DNA of 64,000 bases from Acinetobacter sp. NIPH 2699 (GCF_022549355.1 NZ_JAKZGL010000002.1:269599-333598), one strand, 5' to 3'; counted from the first letter of the stretch, positions 39,120 through 49,089 are shown. Numbers and translations are program-made. The notes: generated by a model from the sequence alone, not told the origin.

Positions 39120-39818
39120 ATGTCGCATGCTAAACCGAACAAAACCAAAGACAGAATTTTGCAGATCAGTTTGCAGTTGTTTAATGAGCGTGGAGAGCGT
39201 TCTGTCACCACCAATCACATTGCGGCTGAACTCGGTATAAGTCCCGGCAATTTGTATTATCACTTTCGTAATAAGCAAGAAATTATTAAAGAACTTGCAC
39301 TGCAATATCAGTCTGAGACCTTAGGCATGTTGGCGTTACCAGATGATCGTCCACTCAATGCCAATGACAAGATCAGTTATTTTCAGGTGTTAAGCAATCA
39401 ACTTTGGGCCTATCGTTTTATTCATCGTGATGTTTATCATCTTGTTGAAAATAATGAGGACTTTAGAAAAATTTATCCGCGTTTTGCGGGGCAGGTCATG
39501 CAACAAGGGCAGAGAATCTACCGTGCTTTCGTCGATGCTGGGTTGATGAAAATGACTGATTCTGAAATCGAAGCCTTGATCATTAACTTATGGATCGTGT
39601 TGACCAACTGGACCAATTTCCTCTATATGTCGGGTCATATTAGTGACAATAACCATCTAGAAGAAAAATGGGTATGGCAAGCATTGCGACAAATGGTGTT
39701 TTTAGAAGGGCCTTATCTAATGGGTGAGAGTCGTCAGACTTATGAGCAATTACTGCAATCACTTGGCCCATCTGAATTATTTGCTAGTCTGTCTAATCTT
39801 AAAAATGATGATGAATAG
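39120..39818 (+). CDS. TetR-family transcriptional regulator
   Basis: 232 residues. The N-terminal helix-turn-helix is clear: TKDRILQISLQLFNERGERS, then TTNHIAAELGISPGNLYYHF and RNKQEII. The C-terminal 170 residues are the all-helical ligand and dimer domain. It is divergent from the aldehyde dehydrogenase gene, with a palindromic operator between them, so it most likely represses that gene and itself in response to an aldehyde, acid or lipid ligand. Confidence 0.92.
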   Translation: MSHAKPNKTKDRILQISLQLFNERGERSVTTNHIAAELGISPGNLYYHFRNKQEIIKELALQYQSETLGMLALPDDRPLNANDKISYFQVLSNQLWAYRFIHRDVYHLVENNEDFRKIYPRFAGQVMQQGQRIYRAFVDAGLMKMTDSEIEALIINLWIVLTNWTNFLYMSGHISDNNHLEEKWVWQALRQMVFLEGPYLMGESRQTYEQLLQSLGPSELFASLSNLKNDDE

Positions 39819-39906
39819 ATTGGCAGGAGCTATTTAGTCAGCAGCAAAAAAGCGCTAGAATGCTCGGCTTGATTTTAATTTGATTTGAATAAGTGATATT
39901 AACCAC

Positions 39907-40770
39907 ATGAACACGACTACTGCCCATACAGCACGATTACTGATTACTTGTGAAGACAAGCCGGGCATCGTGCAAGCTGTATCGAGCTTTTTGTATCATC
40001 AGGGAGCAAACATTACCGCACTTGATCAGTACGCAACAGAAGCTCAAGGCGGGCGTTATTTTATGCGTGTTGAGTTTGAGTTGGATCATTTGCATTCTCG
40101 CAAAGACGCTTTAATGCAAACCTTTGCTGCTAACGTTGCTGAACGTTATGGCATGCAATGGAAACTCGCGTTTGTAAATGAGCTGAAAAAAGTCGGGATT
40201 TTGGTCTCTAAAGTCGACCATGCTTTGCTTGAGCTGTTATGGCGTCATGCGCGTGGTTCATTGGAATGTGAAATTACCCATGTGATTTCAAATCATGAAG
40301 ATTTGCGAGAAGCAGTTGAGAACTTTGGTATTCCATTTACGGTTATAAAAGTGACCAAAGACAATAAAACAGAAGCCTATGCGCAAATTAATGAGATGAT
40401 GCAAGGCAATGATTTACTCGTTTTAGCACGCTATATGCAAATTTTGAGTGAAGATTTCGTGGCCAAATGGGAAATGAAGATTATCAACATTCACCATTCA
40501 TTCTTGCCTGCTTTTGTTGGAGCGAATCCGTATAAGCAAGCTTATGAAAAGGGTGTGAAATTGATTGGTGCGACAGCGCATTATGTCACTGCTGACTTGG
40601 ACCAAGGGCCGATTATTGAGCAGGATGTTGAGCGTGTGAGCCACGATTACAACGTTGAACAATTACGTGAGCTAGGCGAAGACGTTGAGCGTAATGTATT
40701 GGCGCGTGCAGTGAAATGGCATTTAGAAGACCGTATTATTGTCGATGGAAATAAGACCGTGGTTTTCTAA
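39907..40770 (+). CDS. purU: Formyltetrahydrofolate deformylase
   Basis: 287 residues. An N-terminal ACT domain (about 8-90, RLLITCEDKPGIVQAVSSFL) senses methionine/glycine balance in the family; the C-terminal formyltransferase-type domain has the catalytic Asn/His in INIHHSFLPAFVGANPY and Asp in DLDQGPIIEQD. PurU releases formate from 10-formyl-THF for PurT-dependent purine synthesis. The length matches E. coli PurU (280). Confidence 0.96.
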   Translation: MNTTTAHTARLLITCEDKPGIVQAVSSFLYHQGANITALDQYATEAQGGRYFMRVEFELDHLHSRKDALMQTFAANVAERYGMQWKLAFVNELKKVGILVSKVDHALLELLWRHARGSLECEITHVISNHEDLREAVENFGIPFTVIKVTKDNKTEAYAQINEMMQGNDLLVLARYMQILSEDFVAKWEMKIINIHHSFLPAFVGANPYKQAYEKGVKLIGATAHYVTADLDQGPIIEQDVERVSHDYNVEQLRELGEDVERNVLARAVKWHLEDRIIVDGNKTVVF

Positions 40771-40798
40771 TCCAACGGCAATGTTTCATTGTGTAAGG

Positions 40799-40825
40799 AA
40801 AACATGCCAAAAGGCATGTTTTTTT
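40799..40825 (+). terminator. Terminator after purU
   Basis: AAACATGCC and GGCATGTTT pair around AAAA, followed by a T-run. Confidence 0.85.
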
Positions 40826-40841
40826 ATGCCTATTTTTCAAT

Positions 40842-40856
40842 GGATAATGATTATAC
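40842..40856. promoter_or_regulatory. Candidate Fur box upstream of tonB
   Basis: GGATAATGATTATAC matches the 7-1-7 Fur consensus at 11 of 14 fixed positions, with the core GATAAT-n-ATTAT intact. It lies 119 bases upstream of the tonB ATG. tonB-exbBD operons are commonly under Fur control, which makes the weak match more believable. Confidence 0.5.
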
Positions 40857-40975
40857 AAGAAAAAACAGTTGCAAATGAAAACACTTCTCATTTATTATTA
40901 TGGCACTTTAATTGTTCTATCCGATGTGTGTGATCGTTTTTTTACTAACACCATCTACTAGGTACTTTGATTCTT

Positions 40976-41734
40976 ATGAGTCCATCTCCTGCAACATTTA
41001 ACACATCAAACTCGATGAAAAAGAAAATTATCACTGCTTTAGTTGCGGTTGTGATTGGGCATGTGGGAGTTTTGTGGGCGGTCAGCCACATCAAAACGAT
41101 TGAGTTAAAACCCATCGAAAAAGAGCCGCTTAAGGTTAAATTCGTCAAAATTAAAGAACCGCCAAAAGCGGAACTCCCTAAACCGAAAGAAACACCAAAA
41201 CCTGAGCCTAAAAAAGAAGTGAAAGAGGTTAAAATCGTTGAAAAACCGTTACCTCCGCCACCGAAGAAAATTGAAAAGGTGCAGCAAGTAAAAGCTGAAG
41301 CACCTAAGCAAGTGATTCAGAAAACTGAACCAAAAGTTGAAACGAAGATTGAGACTACAGTTGTCAGTACAACTGTAACGGAAAAGGTGGTTGAGAAACC
41401 AAAACCTGTACAAGAAGTGGCTAAGTCTCAACCTGCCGCTGATCCGTCACCAAAAACGGTATCTATTGGTGGTTCTGGGATTCAATGGAGTCGTACACCG
41501 AAGCCAACAGCGACTGCAAAAGACATGGAAAATCAGCCACGAACTGCTGTGGTGGCGATTGAAGCAGATGAGAAAGGTAAGATTACCAGTGTTCGTATTG
41601 TACGTAGTACAGGCTTACCTGCCTTAGATGAAAAGTTAGTTAGGCAGGTTCGAAGTGGTAGATTCAAACCGTATATGGAAAATGGCGTTGCTTATCCAAT
41701 TAAAGCAGAGCTACCTTTAGATTTAACCCTTTAA
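40976..41734 (+). CDS. tonB: Energy-transduction protein TonB
   Basis: 252 residues from the ATG at 40976; a second in-frame ATG 39 bases downstream (MKKKIITALVAVVIGHVGVL) is possible. One membrane anchor (about 15-32) is followed by a long Pro/Lys/Glu-rich spacer (KPKETPKPEPKKEVK) that crosses the periplasm, and a C-terminal TonB domain (PRTAVVAIEADEKGKITSVR through the YPIKAELPLDLTL end). It couples the proton gradient, through ExbB-ExbD, to outer membrane siderophore and metal receptors. It is the first gene of tonB-exbB-exbD. Confidence 0.93.
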   Translation: MSPSPATFNTSNSMKKKIITALVAVVIGHVGVLWAVSHIKTIELKPIEKEPLKVKFVKIKEPPKAELPKPKETPKPEPKKEVKEVKIVEKPLPPPPKKIEKVQQVKAEAPKQVIQKTEPKVETKIETTVVSTTVTEKVVEKPKPVQEVAKSQPAADPSPKTVSIGGSGIQWSRTPKPTATAKDMENQPRTAVVAIEADEKGKITSVRIVRSTGLPALDEKLVRQVRSGRFKPYMENGVAYPIKAELPLDLTL

Positions 41735-41777
41735 AAGATTTAAGCCTTCACGGCTAACTTTAATTAGGAGTTCGAGT

Positions 41778-42398
41778 ATGAACTTTTCAGTTTATTGGCA
41801 ACATGCAGATGCAGTAAGTAAGACGCTGTATTTCATTCTTCTTGCAATGTCGATTGCGACGTGGACGATTTTTATTCTACGTATTTTAGGGACGCGCCAA
41901 TTAAAACAACAGGCTTATGCTCAGCTTGCTCAGGCTTTGGCGACGCTGAAAGCGAAGTTACAACCATTAACGTTTGAGCAGCGTAAAGCAGTCGCTGAAC
42001 AAGCCCTACTTCGCCAAATCTCTGCTGAGAAATCACAAGCAGAAAAAGGTGTATCTGTGCTTGGAACCATTGCTTCACTTGCTCCGTTCGTTGGTTTATT
42101 CGGAACCGTGTGGGGAATCTTCCATGCGCTTGTGGCTGTTGGTAAAAGCGGTCAGGCGGGTTTAGCGCAAGTTGCGATTCCTGTCGGTGAGGCTTTGATC
42201 ATGACGGGTCTGGGTCTAGCCGTTGCGATTCCAGCGGTATTGGCTTACAACATTTGTATGCGTTTCAATCGTGGTTTGGCACATGACTTACAAGATCAAG
42301 CTCATAGCTTGCTGATTGATACTATGTTGCAGCAAGAAAGCCCAGCAAAGGCAGAAACTAAAGCGACTCAACAAAGTTTAGTTGGAGGTCAAGCTTAA
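41778..42398 (+). CDS. exbB: Biopolymer transport protein ExbB
   Basis: 206 residues with three membrane helices: about 15-38, 100-125 and 140-165, the last two in the MotA/TolQ/ExbB domain (LGTIASLAPFVGLFGTVWGI then FHALVAVGKSG). It forms the pentameric proton channel that houses ExbD and TonB. Starts 44 bases after tonB. Confidence 0.95.
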   Translation: MNFSVYWQHADAVSKTLYFILLAMSIATWTIFILRILGTRQLKQQAYAQLAQALATLKAKLQPLTFEQRKAVAEQALLRQISAEKSQAEKGVSVLGTIASLAPFVGLFGTVWGIFHALVAVGKSGQAGLAQVAIPVGEALIMTGLGLAVAIPAVLAYNICMRFNRGLAHDLQDQAHSLLIDTMLQQESPAKAETKATQQSLVGGQA

Positions 42399-42399
42399 A

Positions 42400-42804
42400 A
42401 TGGGCTTTCAATTGGGTGAAGACCACGACAGTGGCATGAATGAGATGAACCTCATTCCTCTGATCGATATTATGTTGGTATTGATGATTATCTTTTTAGT
42501 CACGGCAACGGTTGCTAGCCCATCAATTCCATTGAGCTTACCAAAGACAACGGCTGAAATTATAGATCCGCCACCGAAAGCCATTACCATCAGCATTAAT
42601 GATAAAGGTGCAGTGGCTTGGGATACGCAAATCATTAGCTTAGATGAGCTAGAAAAGCGCTTCCAAGAGGCAGGTCAAGCAGAGACGAAACCGACTGTAC
42701 AATTACGTGCAGATAAAGAATCAAAATACGATACGGTTGCACAAGTGATGTCTCGTGCCAGTGAAGCGGGCTTAAGTGATATTGCTTTTGTCAGTGAAAA
42801 CTAA
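42400..42804 (+). CDS. exbD: Biopolymer transport protein ExbD
   Basis: 134 residues from the ATG at 42400, which is one base after the exbB stop and has GGAGGT ten bases upstream inside exbB; coupled translation is likely. A single membrane helix (about 20-40, PLIDIMLVLMIIFLVTATVA) carries the conserved Asp needed for proton use, followed by the periplasmic domain. Confidence 0.95.
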   Translation: MGFQLGEDHDSGMNEMNLIPLIDIMLVLMIIFLVTATVASPSIPLSLPKTTAEIIDPPPKAITISINDKGAVAWDTQIISLDELEKRFQEAGQAETKPTVQLRADKESKYDTVAQVMSRASEAGLSDIAFVSEN

Positions 42805-42832
42805 TTCAATTAATTTGGTTTGATAAAAATTG

Positions 42833-42859
42833 AAAGCAACGCGAAGCGTTGCTTTTTTT
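42833..42859. terminator. Terminator after exbD
   Basis: AAAGCAACGC and GCGTTGCTTT pair around GAA, followed by seven T. It lies between the convergent exbD and msrA genes. Confidence 0.85.
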
Positions 42860-42863
42860 ATGT

Positions 42864-43388
42864 CTATTCTACTTTGAGTAAATCATGGAATTTTGCTCGT
42901 AATTTGGAGAGCTTAGGCGGAATGCTAAAGTTACAATATCCTTGTGATGGATTACGTGCATAAAAATTTTGATGTTCATCTTCAGCAGGATAAAAGGTAG
43001 GAGCAAGGCTCAGTTCAGTGACAATGTTTAAGCCTTCATCTTCCAGACTGTGAATGATCTGCTCTGCGAGTTGTTTCTGCTCATCATTAAAGTAATAAAC
43101 AACAGAACGGTATTGCGTCCCCATATCATTACCTTGACGGTTTAATGTGGTTGGATCGTGCGTGGTGAAGAATACATTTAAGAGTTGAGCATAGCTGATC
43201 TGTTGTTCATCAAAATCAATAAGTACGACCTCAGCATGCTGGGTTGTGCCTTGACAGACTTGTTCATAACTTGGGTGCTGAACAATTCCACCAGCATAAC
43301 CACTGACTACTTTTTCAACGCCTTTGAGTTGTAGAAATACTGCTTCTACACACCAAAAACATCCACCACCAAAGAGTGCCTGTTGCAT
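42864..43388 (-). CDS. msrA: Peptide methionine-S-sulfoxide reductase MsrA
   Basis: 174 residues. The catalytic Cys lies in [13 protein letters not shown] near the N-terminus; YAGG, HAEVV and TQYRSVVYY are family blocks. It repairs the S-epimer of oxidised methionine. It lacks a signal peptide and an MsrB fusion. Single gene on the reverse strand. Confidence 0.96.
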   Translation of the reverse strand: MQQALFGGGCFWCVEAVFLQLKGVEKVVSGYAGGIVQHPSYEQVCQGTTQHAEVVLIDFDEQQISYAQLLNVFFTTHDPTTLNRQGNDMGTQYRSVVYYFNDEQKQLAEQIIHSLEDEGLNIVTELSLAPTFYPAEDEHQNFYARNPSQGYCNFSIPPKLSKLRAKFHDLLKVE

Positions 43389-43492
43389 AAAATTTCCTAG
43401 TTTTTAATTTTAAGAATGTGTCTAAGGTAAACCAAGTGCTCAAAAAGTAAAAGCCTGTGTTTGAAACGAGTTTTACTTATTACGATCAATCA

Positions 43493-43969
43493 TTAAGGGC
43501 GTGGTTGAATCGCTGTCACAAAACTCACGAGGACTTTCCCTGAGTTGTCTAAGAACTGAAGTTCATGTCCTTTTAGCTGGTAGCTTGCTGTATGGGTTAG
43601 TGCATCGGTATATTGACGAGAGAGGGCAGCATTGTCATTGCCGATACAAGCCATCTTGGTAGAGGTAATTGGACCGATTTTTAATTGGTTCGCACTACTT
43701 TCAAAGCTACCTAAAATCTTGTTACAACCATCTGCACCAGAGAAACGTTTTGCTTGAGCATCAAATTGGATTGATGGTCGTTTGCCAGAGAGATCATTAC
43801 TTTCGACCTCAACGCCATTTATTTGGGTTGCAATCCAAGTGCGGTTATACAAATCAATGCTCTGTTTTTGAGAGGCATTTGGTGAGCTATGCAGAGCTTC
43901 CGTGGCTGTACAACCAGTCATGACAACGGCAACCGCCAAAGTACACGATGTTAAGCATGCTTTTAACAT
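43493..43969 (-). CDS. META/HslJ-domain lipoprotein
   Basis: 158 residues. Signal peptide MLKACLTSCTLAVAVVMTGC with lipobox MTGC. The META domain follows: NRTWIATQINGVEVES, the FDAQAKRFSGADGCNKILGS hallmark and IGPITSTKMAC. The cysteines around GADGCN and MACIG are usually disulfide-paired in the family. HslJ members are linked to heat shock and novobiocin resistance in E. coli; the role here is unknown. Ser/Thr context after Cys suggests the outer membrane. Confidence 0.88.
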   Translation of the reverse strand: MLKACLTSCTLAVAVVMTGCTATEALHSSPNASQKQSIDLYNRTWIATQINGVEVESNDLSGKRPSIQFDAQAKRFSGADGCNKILGSFESSANQLKIGPITSTKMACIGNDNAALSRQYTDALTHTASYQLKGHELQFLDNSGKVLVSFVTAIQPRP

Positions 43970-44095
43970 AAAATTTTAAATCCAAGTTTTTGCGTTTATA
44001 TGGTTATTATTTAAATAAATCATCATGTAGATGGGTGGTGTGTTGAGTATCCTTTTGTAAATATTCATTTATTTTTAATAAAGTGAGTAGGAAAT

Positions 44096-45151
44096 TTATT
44101 CGGTTTCAGGCAATCCAGCCCGAATAATCGTGGAGAAGTACTCGCTACTTTGATTGGGTTGTTGTTCATATTGTGTAGTACGTGGATTGATATGTGCTAA
44201 GTGATACCACTCTTTCATACTATAATTCTGGTTAAGTGCTTTCAGATCATGTAAATAATTAGGTAAATAGCCTGATGCCAAAAGGCGGTAGTCCTTCGGC
44301 AATCTTTGAGAGTTGATTGCTTGTGCCATATCAAAAATCAGGGTGGTGCAGTTACTGGTCAGGGTGTTATACCATTTTGCTTCCGTACGTAATTCATCTG
44401 CTTTATTCAGATATTCAATAAACAAGGCCTTGCGTTCATCGGCTGGCATTTTGATGGGAAACAAATAGACTTGTTCTTGACGGATATTACTTCGGGTATA
44501 AACAATATCTTTTTCATCAGAGGCAATCAGACTAAGCTCATATTTACGAAAAAAACCGCCAATGGCTGAAAATGATTCACCTTTTTCTTTGCGGATTTCA
44601 ATAGAAAAGACCAATGGTTTCTGATCTGAGAAATCAAAACTGACTAACGTATGGGCAATCTGTGGTCCCATCCAGTATGAGGCAATCACATTGATCCCCG
44701 TAATTTTACTGAGGTCAACTGTGCGATCTTCCCAGTGAACATCATAACTGCCATCAGTATGCCAGTTAAAATTACGAACATGATGTAAGGTGACGATATC
44801 ACCATGCTTTTCATAACTCAGTTGCTCTGCAACTTCAGGATCCCATTCTCGATCTTGTCTGGCATCTAATGAAAAATACCAAAACAGTGAACAAGCAAAT
44901 GCACAACAATAGAGAATAATGTCGGTGCGTCGACTAAAAATATGACCACTGATATAAAAGCCAATTAGACTCAGTGCAAAAAAGACCCAAAGTATAATGA
45001 TCAGGCGGCTAAAAATACTGCCGAGAGGTTGTTGAATCCATAACGCAAGGCATAACCATGCACTCGAAAGGATCACGAATAAGGTAAACGTACTGTGTAA
45101 TAGTCCGATTCCTAGCGCAATGAAAAATTCACGTGATCCAATGTTATGCAT
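44096..45151 (-). CDS. Membrane protein with Lnb-like/DUF4105 periplasmic domain
   Basis: 351 residues. Three membrane helices (about 8-40, 48-68, 76-95) precede a soluble domain of about 250 residues. The segment KWYNTLTSNCTTLIFDMAQA is the hallmark of DUF4105, in which the Asn-Cys-Thr resembles a thiol-protease active site, and the N-terminal half of the domain matches the Lnb family used for lipoprotein N-acyl transfer in some bacteria. The function here is unknown. It starts 21 bases after folA on the same strand and is probably the third gene of thyA-folA-DUF4105. Confidence 0.78.
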   Translation of the reverse strand: MHNIGSREFFIALGIGLLHSTFTLFVILSSAWLCLALWIQQPLGSIFSRLIIILWVFFALSLIGFYISGHIFSRRTDIILYCCAFACSLFWYFSLDARQDREWDPEVAEQLSYEKHGDIVTLHHVRNFNWHTDGSYDVHWEDRTVDLSKITGINVIASYWMGPQIAHTLVSFDFSDQKPLVFSIEIRKEKGESFSAIGGFFRKYELSLIASDEKDIVYTRSNIRQEQVYLFPIKMPADERKALFIEYLNKADELRTEAKWYNTLTSNCTTLIFDMAQAINSQRLPKDYRLLASGYLPNYLHDLKALNQNYSMKEWYHLAHINPRTTQYEQQPNQSSEYFSTIIRAGLPETE

Positions 45152-45172
45152 AGCAATTCGCGATCCATTTTT

Positions 45173-45682
45173 TTATTTTTGATACGTTGCAAACTCGAAC
45201 GCTATATTTGATTTCTCATCAGTATGCTGTTCTGAGTTTACTTTATGAAAATCCTCAGAGATTTTTGGATAATGCGCATCACCTTGGACATCTAGATCAA
45301 CATGGGTTAATTCTAGGCGATCGGCAATGGCGAGGGTTTGGGTAAAAATCTCTCCTCCCCCAATAATAAATAAGGATGCTTTTTCAGAGTGTTGTACGTC
45401 TGTAAGCGCACCATTTAACGCATCTTCGATACTATGCGCAACCTTAACCCCTTCAAATTGCCAAGCAGGGTCGCGTGTAATGACCCAATTCACCCGATTA
45501 GGGAGCGCTCGTCCCATTGATTCAAGGGTTTTACGTCCCATGATCACGACACCGCCTTGGGTGATGGCTTTAAAATGCTTAAGGTCGGCAGAAATATGCC
45601 ACGGTAGGGCATTGCCTTTTCCGATACAGTGTTTTTGGTCCATTGCCACAACGTGTACAACTTCAGTTCCTTGCCATGCCAT
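45173..45682 (-). CDS. folA: Dihydrofolate reductase
   Basis: 169 residues. VHVVAMDQKHCIGKGNALPW then HISADLKHFKAITQG covers the substrate and NADPH sites, with the conserved Trp and Asp after GNALPWHISAD; GRKTLESMG and the FIIGGGEIFTQ block are present. It reduces dihydrofolate produced by ThyA, the gene just upstream (20 bases). It is the target of trimethoprim. Confidence 0.97.
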   Translation of the reverse strand: MAWQGTEVVHVVAMDQKHCIGKGNALPWHISADLKHFKAITQGGVVIMGRKTLESMGRALPNRVNWVITRDPAWQFEGVKVAHSIEDALNGALTDVQHSEKASLFIIGGGEIFTQTLAIADRLELTHVDLDVQGDAHYPKISEDFHKVNSEQHTDEKSNIAFEFATYQK

Positions 45683-45702
45683 AGGGTGATCTCTCTAGAT
45701 GG

Positions 45703-46545
45703 TTAAACAGCAACAGGTGCTTTAATTGCAGGATGTGATTCATAGCCTACAATCTCGATATCTTCAAATTTAAAGTCGAAAATATCGTTGATGTTTGGAT
45801 TGAGTTTTAATTGACACAAGGCCAATGGCTCACGAGAAAGCTGTAATTGCGCTTGTTCAAAATGATTGGCGTATAGATGCGTATCACCACCCGTCCAGAC
45901 AAAATCACCGACATCCAAGCCACAGACTTGCGCAATCATATGGGTAAGTAGGGCATAGCTCGCAATATTAAATGGCACACCTAAGAAAACATCGGCACTA
46001 CGTTGATAAAGTTGGCACGACAGTTTGTTATCTTGTACAAAGAACTGGAACAGAGTATGGCAAGGGGGCAATGCTACTTTGCCAGCTTCATTTGGGTTCC
46101 AGCCTGACACAATGAGGCGACGTGAGTTTGGATTGGTTTTAATTTCATTGACCAACCATTTGATTTGATCAAAACCATTTTGCTGGTAACTGCTATCTTC
46201 ATTCTGAGTCGCGCCAAAGTTACGCCATTGATGACCATAGACAGGGCCAAGTTCGCCTTCAGGACGACCAAAACGTGCAGTTTGTTCGGCGGTTGCCCAT
46301 TCATCCCAAATCGAGACTTTGTGGTCTTTTAGGTATTGAACGTTGGTATCACCTTTTAAGAACCAAAGCAGTTCAATCACAATCGAGCGAAAGTGGACTT
46401 TCTTGGTGGTTAATAATGGAAAACCTTTAGAAAGATCAAAGCGCATTTGATGACCAAATACTGAACGTGTACCTGTGCCAGTACGGTCGCCTTTGTCGCC
46501 GCCATTGTCGAGGATATGTTGTAAAAGGTCTAAGTAAGTGCGCAT
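45703..46545 (-). CDS. thyA: Thymidylate synthase
   Basis: 280 residues from the ATG at 46545; six codons upstream lack support. The catalytic Cys lies in [13 protein letters not shown], and [20 protein letters not shown] then RTGTGTRS and [20 protein letters not shown] are family blocks. It methylates dUMP with methylene-THF and starts the thyA-folA operon. Confidence 0.97.
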   Translation of the reverse strand: MRTYLDLLQHILDNGGDKGDRTGTGTRSVFGHQMRFDLSKGFPLLTTKKVHFRSIVIELLWFLKGDTNVQYLKDHKVSIWDEWATAEQTARFGRPEGELGPVYGHQWRNFGATQNEDSSYQQNGFDQIKWLVNEIKTNPNSRRLIVSGWNPNEAGKVALPPCHTLFQFFVQDNKLSCQLYQRSADVFLGVPFNIASYALLTHMIAQVCGLDVGDFVWTGGDTHLYANHFEQAQLQLSREPLALCQLKLNPNINDIFDFKFEDIEIVGYESHPAIKAPVAV

Positions 46546-46709
46546 CGTGATTCCTAATCGCAAATTTTTTATCGGGCTAATCTTATCAGAATTTATGTGA
46601 TAAATAATGGTTCAATTACGCGTCAGCCATTGTCGCAGCAGGATGTTTGTGCTCTGTTTCAATTTATTTGATTGTTTTATATTACATTCTATAAATAAGC
46701 ACATGGACA

Positions 46710-47543
46710 ATGAACAAAATGAAACTTCAGCTTGAGACTTTACCGAACACTTTGCATCCATACCTAGAAAAAATCTCCGCAACAATTCTACCAACCGTAA
46801 CCCTACAGCTTAGGCCAAATGATGCATTAACTTTATGGCAAAGTAAGGTGGGTGGGCAGCCCTATTTACCACTGGATATGCAATATCCAGTAGATTCGAA
46901 GGGGAATCCATTGGCTTTGTTGGCACAGTTTAATTTTGCTGAAATTCCAAATTTACCTAATTTCCCAGACAAGGGGATTTTACAGTTCTATATTGCAGCC
47001 GATGATTTGTATGGGTTGAACTTCGATGATCAACAGCAACAATCCGGCTTTAGAGTGCTATATTTTGATCAAGTGCTTGACGATGCTGCACAGTTAAAAC
47101 AGGATTTTTCAGAACTTCAGTTTGGTGAAGATGATTATTTGCCATTTACTGGGCAGTATTCGATCGAATTTCAGCGAGCTGAACAAGCCATGAGTCTTGA
47201 GGATTTTTCTTTTGGAAAGAAGGTTTTAGGTGTCGATGAACTTTACGATTTTGAAGATCAATTTGATGGCGGCGATTTCGAGAATGATTTTATTGAGCCT
47301 TATAATGAATTGGTTTCTTCAAGTGGACACCGTTTAGGGGGTTATCCTTATTTCACACAGACTGACCCGCGCCACTATAATGAAAAAGTTCAGGACTATA
47401 TATTACTGTTTCAACTTGATACCGATGATGCTGAGAACGAAATTATGTGGGGCGATTCAGGTGTTGGTAATTTCTTTATTCATCCTGATGATTTAAAGAA
47501 ACGTGATTTTTCAAAAGTCTTATATAACTGGGATTGTTGTTAA
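46710..47543 (+). CDS. YwqG family protein (DUF1963)
   Basis: 277 residues, no signal peptide. TLWQSKVGGQPYLPLDMQYP, NPLALLAQFNFAEIPNLPNF and the C-terminal LLFQLDTDDAENEIMWGDSG then VGNFFIHPDDLKKRDF match the DUF1963/YwqG family. These cytoplasmic proteins are common in bacteria and often clustered with polymorphic toxin immunity genes, but no toxin is near. The protein is very acidic in the middle (DDYDFEDQFDGGDFEND-like). Function unknown. Confidence 0.85.
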   Translation: MNKMKLQLETLPNTLHPYLEKISATILPTVTLQLRPNDALTLWQSKVGGQPYLPLDMQYPVDSKGNPLALLAQFNFAEIPNLPNFPDKGILQFYIAADDLYGLNFDDQQQQSGFRVLYFDQVLDDAAQLKQDFSELQFGEDDYLPFTGQYSIEFQRAEQAMSLEDFSFGKKVLGVDELYDFEDQFDGGDFENDFIEPYNELVSSSGHRLGGYPYFTQTDPRHYNEKVQDYILLFQLDTDDAENEIMWGDSGVGNFFIHPDDLKKRDFSKVLYNWDCC

Positions 47544-47545
47544 AT

Positions 47546-47578
47546 AAAAAAAGCGGATGAAAACTCATCCGCTTTTTT
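47546..47578. terminator. Bidirectional terminator
   Basis: AAAGCGGATGA and TCATCCGCTTT pair around AAAC with A- and T-runs; shared by the YwqG-type gene and the convergent xpt gene. Confidence 0.85.
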
Positions 47579-47597
47579 GCGCTAAGCGATGAGTCGG

Positions 47598-48218
<621 letters not shown>

Positions 48219-48254
48219 TTAGAAAGCATCGAAAAAATTGCAAGCCAAAATTAC

Positions 48255-48293
48255 AGGGTTTATTGATATTTCACATAAGTTTGCGATATCTGG
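48255..48293. repeat. Solitary end fragment of the MITE-like repeat
   Basis: AGGGTTTATTGATATTTCAC and the 19 bases after it align without gaps to the left end of copy A (33087-33125), 28 of 39 identical, starting exactly at the terminal repeat. It lies between the xpt start and the end of the DUF3108 gene. A remnant of an old insertion is the simplest reading. Confidence 0.5.
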
Positions 48294-48305
48294 CTGCTTG
48301 AGCGC

Positions 48306-49019
48306 TTAATTACTTTTACCTGAATAGCCTGTTAATAGGAGTCCATAAGATGATTTTCCATCATTGTGGGCCATTTTTACTGGCAGGTAGTCAAGTTGAG
48401 GCGCTAACCAAAATACGGTATTACGTTCAGGCTTGTCGTGTTGCATCACGACTTTGATGGTATTAAAAGTACCGTAATTGGTCTTAATTGTTTCAGTCCC
48501 TTGTTTCACAAAGCGACGATCATCCAATGCTTTTGCATCGGCAATTTGGTATTTGGTTCTGAGCGTATTGTTTTTCAAATCTTCACGGATTTGCAGCTCA
48601 GCATTGAGTTCGTCTAGTGCGCCTGCTTGCCATGCAAATGAACGAGATTTGTCATCTTTTTTGGTATTGATGACTTTACTGTTTGGATTAAAGTTAATAC
48701 TCATCGTATTGTTATGGATCAAGATTTTGCTACTGCGACTAAATTTCTGAGAAAGAATTTTATTATCGACAAAGCCAAACTGACTGGTTTCAGACGCAGA
48801 AGCAATACCACCTGCTTTGGCGGTAAATTGATAAGTCCAGTTATTGCCTTGCTGAGACAGCGTACGAGTTGCTGAGCCTAGGTTTTTATTGTTATAGCTA
48901 AACTGATAGCTCGCTTGGAATGGTGTCATCGCCAATGCATGACTCGATAGGCTTGCGCCTAAGATTGCAGTAGAGCTTACGATCGCGATACTGAGAACTT
49001 TTGATAATTTCTTTGTCAT
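48306..49019 (-). CDS. DUF3108 periplasmic protein
   Basis: 237 residues. A signal peptide (cleavage after about SSHALA, residue 30) precedes FQASYQFSYNNKNLGSATRT, TYQFTAKAGGIASASETSQF and the C-terminal HDKPERNTVFWLAPQLDYLP, which match DUF3108. It is a beta-rich periplasmic protein, not a lipoprotein, of unknown function. A Fur-like box lies 56 bases upstream. Confidence 0.85.
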   Translation of the reverse strand: MTKKLSKVLSIAIVSSTAILGASLSSHALAMTPFQASYQFSYNNKNLGSATRTLSQQGNNWTYQFTAKAGGIASASETSQFGFVDNKILSQKFSRSSKILIHNNTMSINFNPNSKVINTKKDDKSRSFAWQAGALDELNAELQIREDLKNNTLRTKYQIADAKALDDRRFVKQGTETIKTNYGTFNTIKVVMQHDKPERNTVFWLAPQLDYLPVKMAHNDGKSSYGLLLTGYSGKSN

Positions 49020-49074
49020 AATACGATGCCCTTTGAGTGAATAATATGATACATCACTCGCTTATCAGGAGGAT

Positions 49075-49089
49075 TGATAATTATTATGC
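49075..49089. promoter_or_regulatory. Fur-like box upstream of the DUF3108 gene
   Basis: TGATAATTATTATGC matches the 7-1-7 Fur consensus at 12 of 14 fixed positions, 56 bases upstream of the start codon. The region is AT-rich, so a chance match is possible. Confidence 0.4.
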
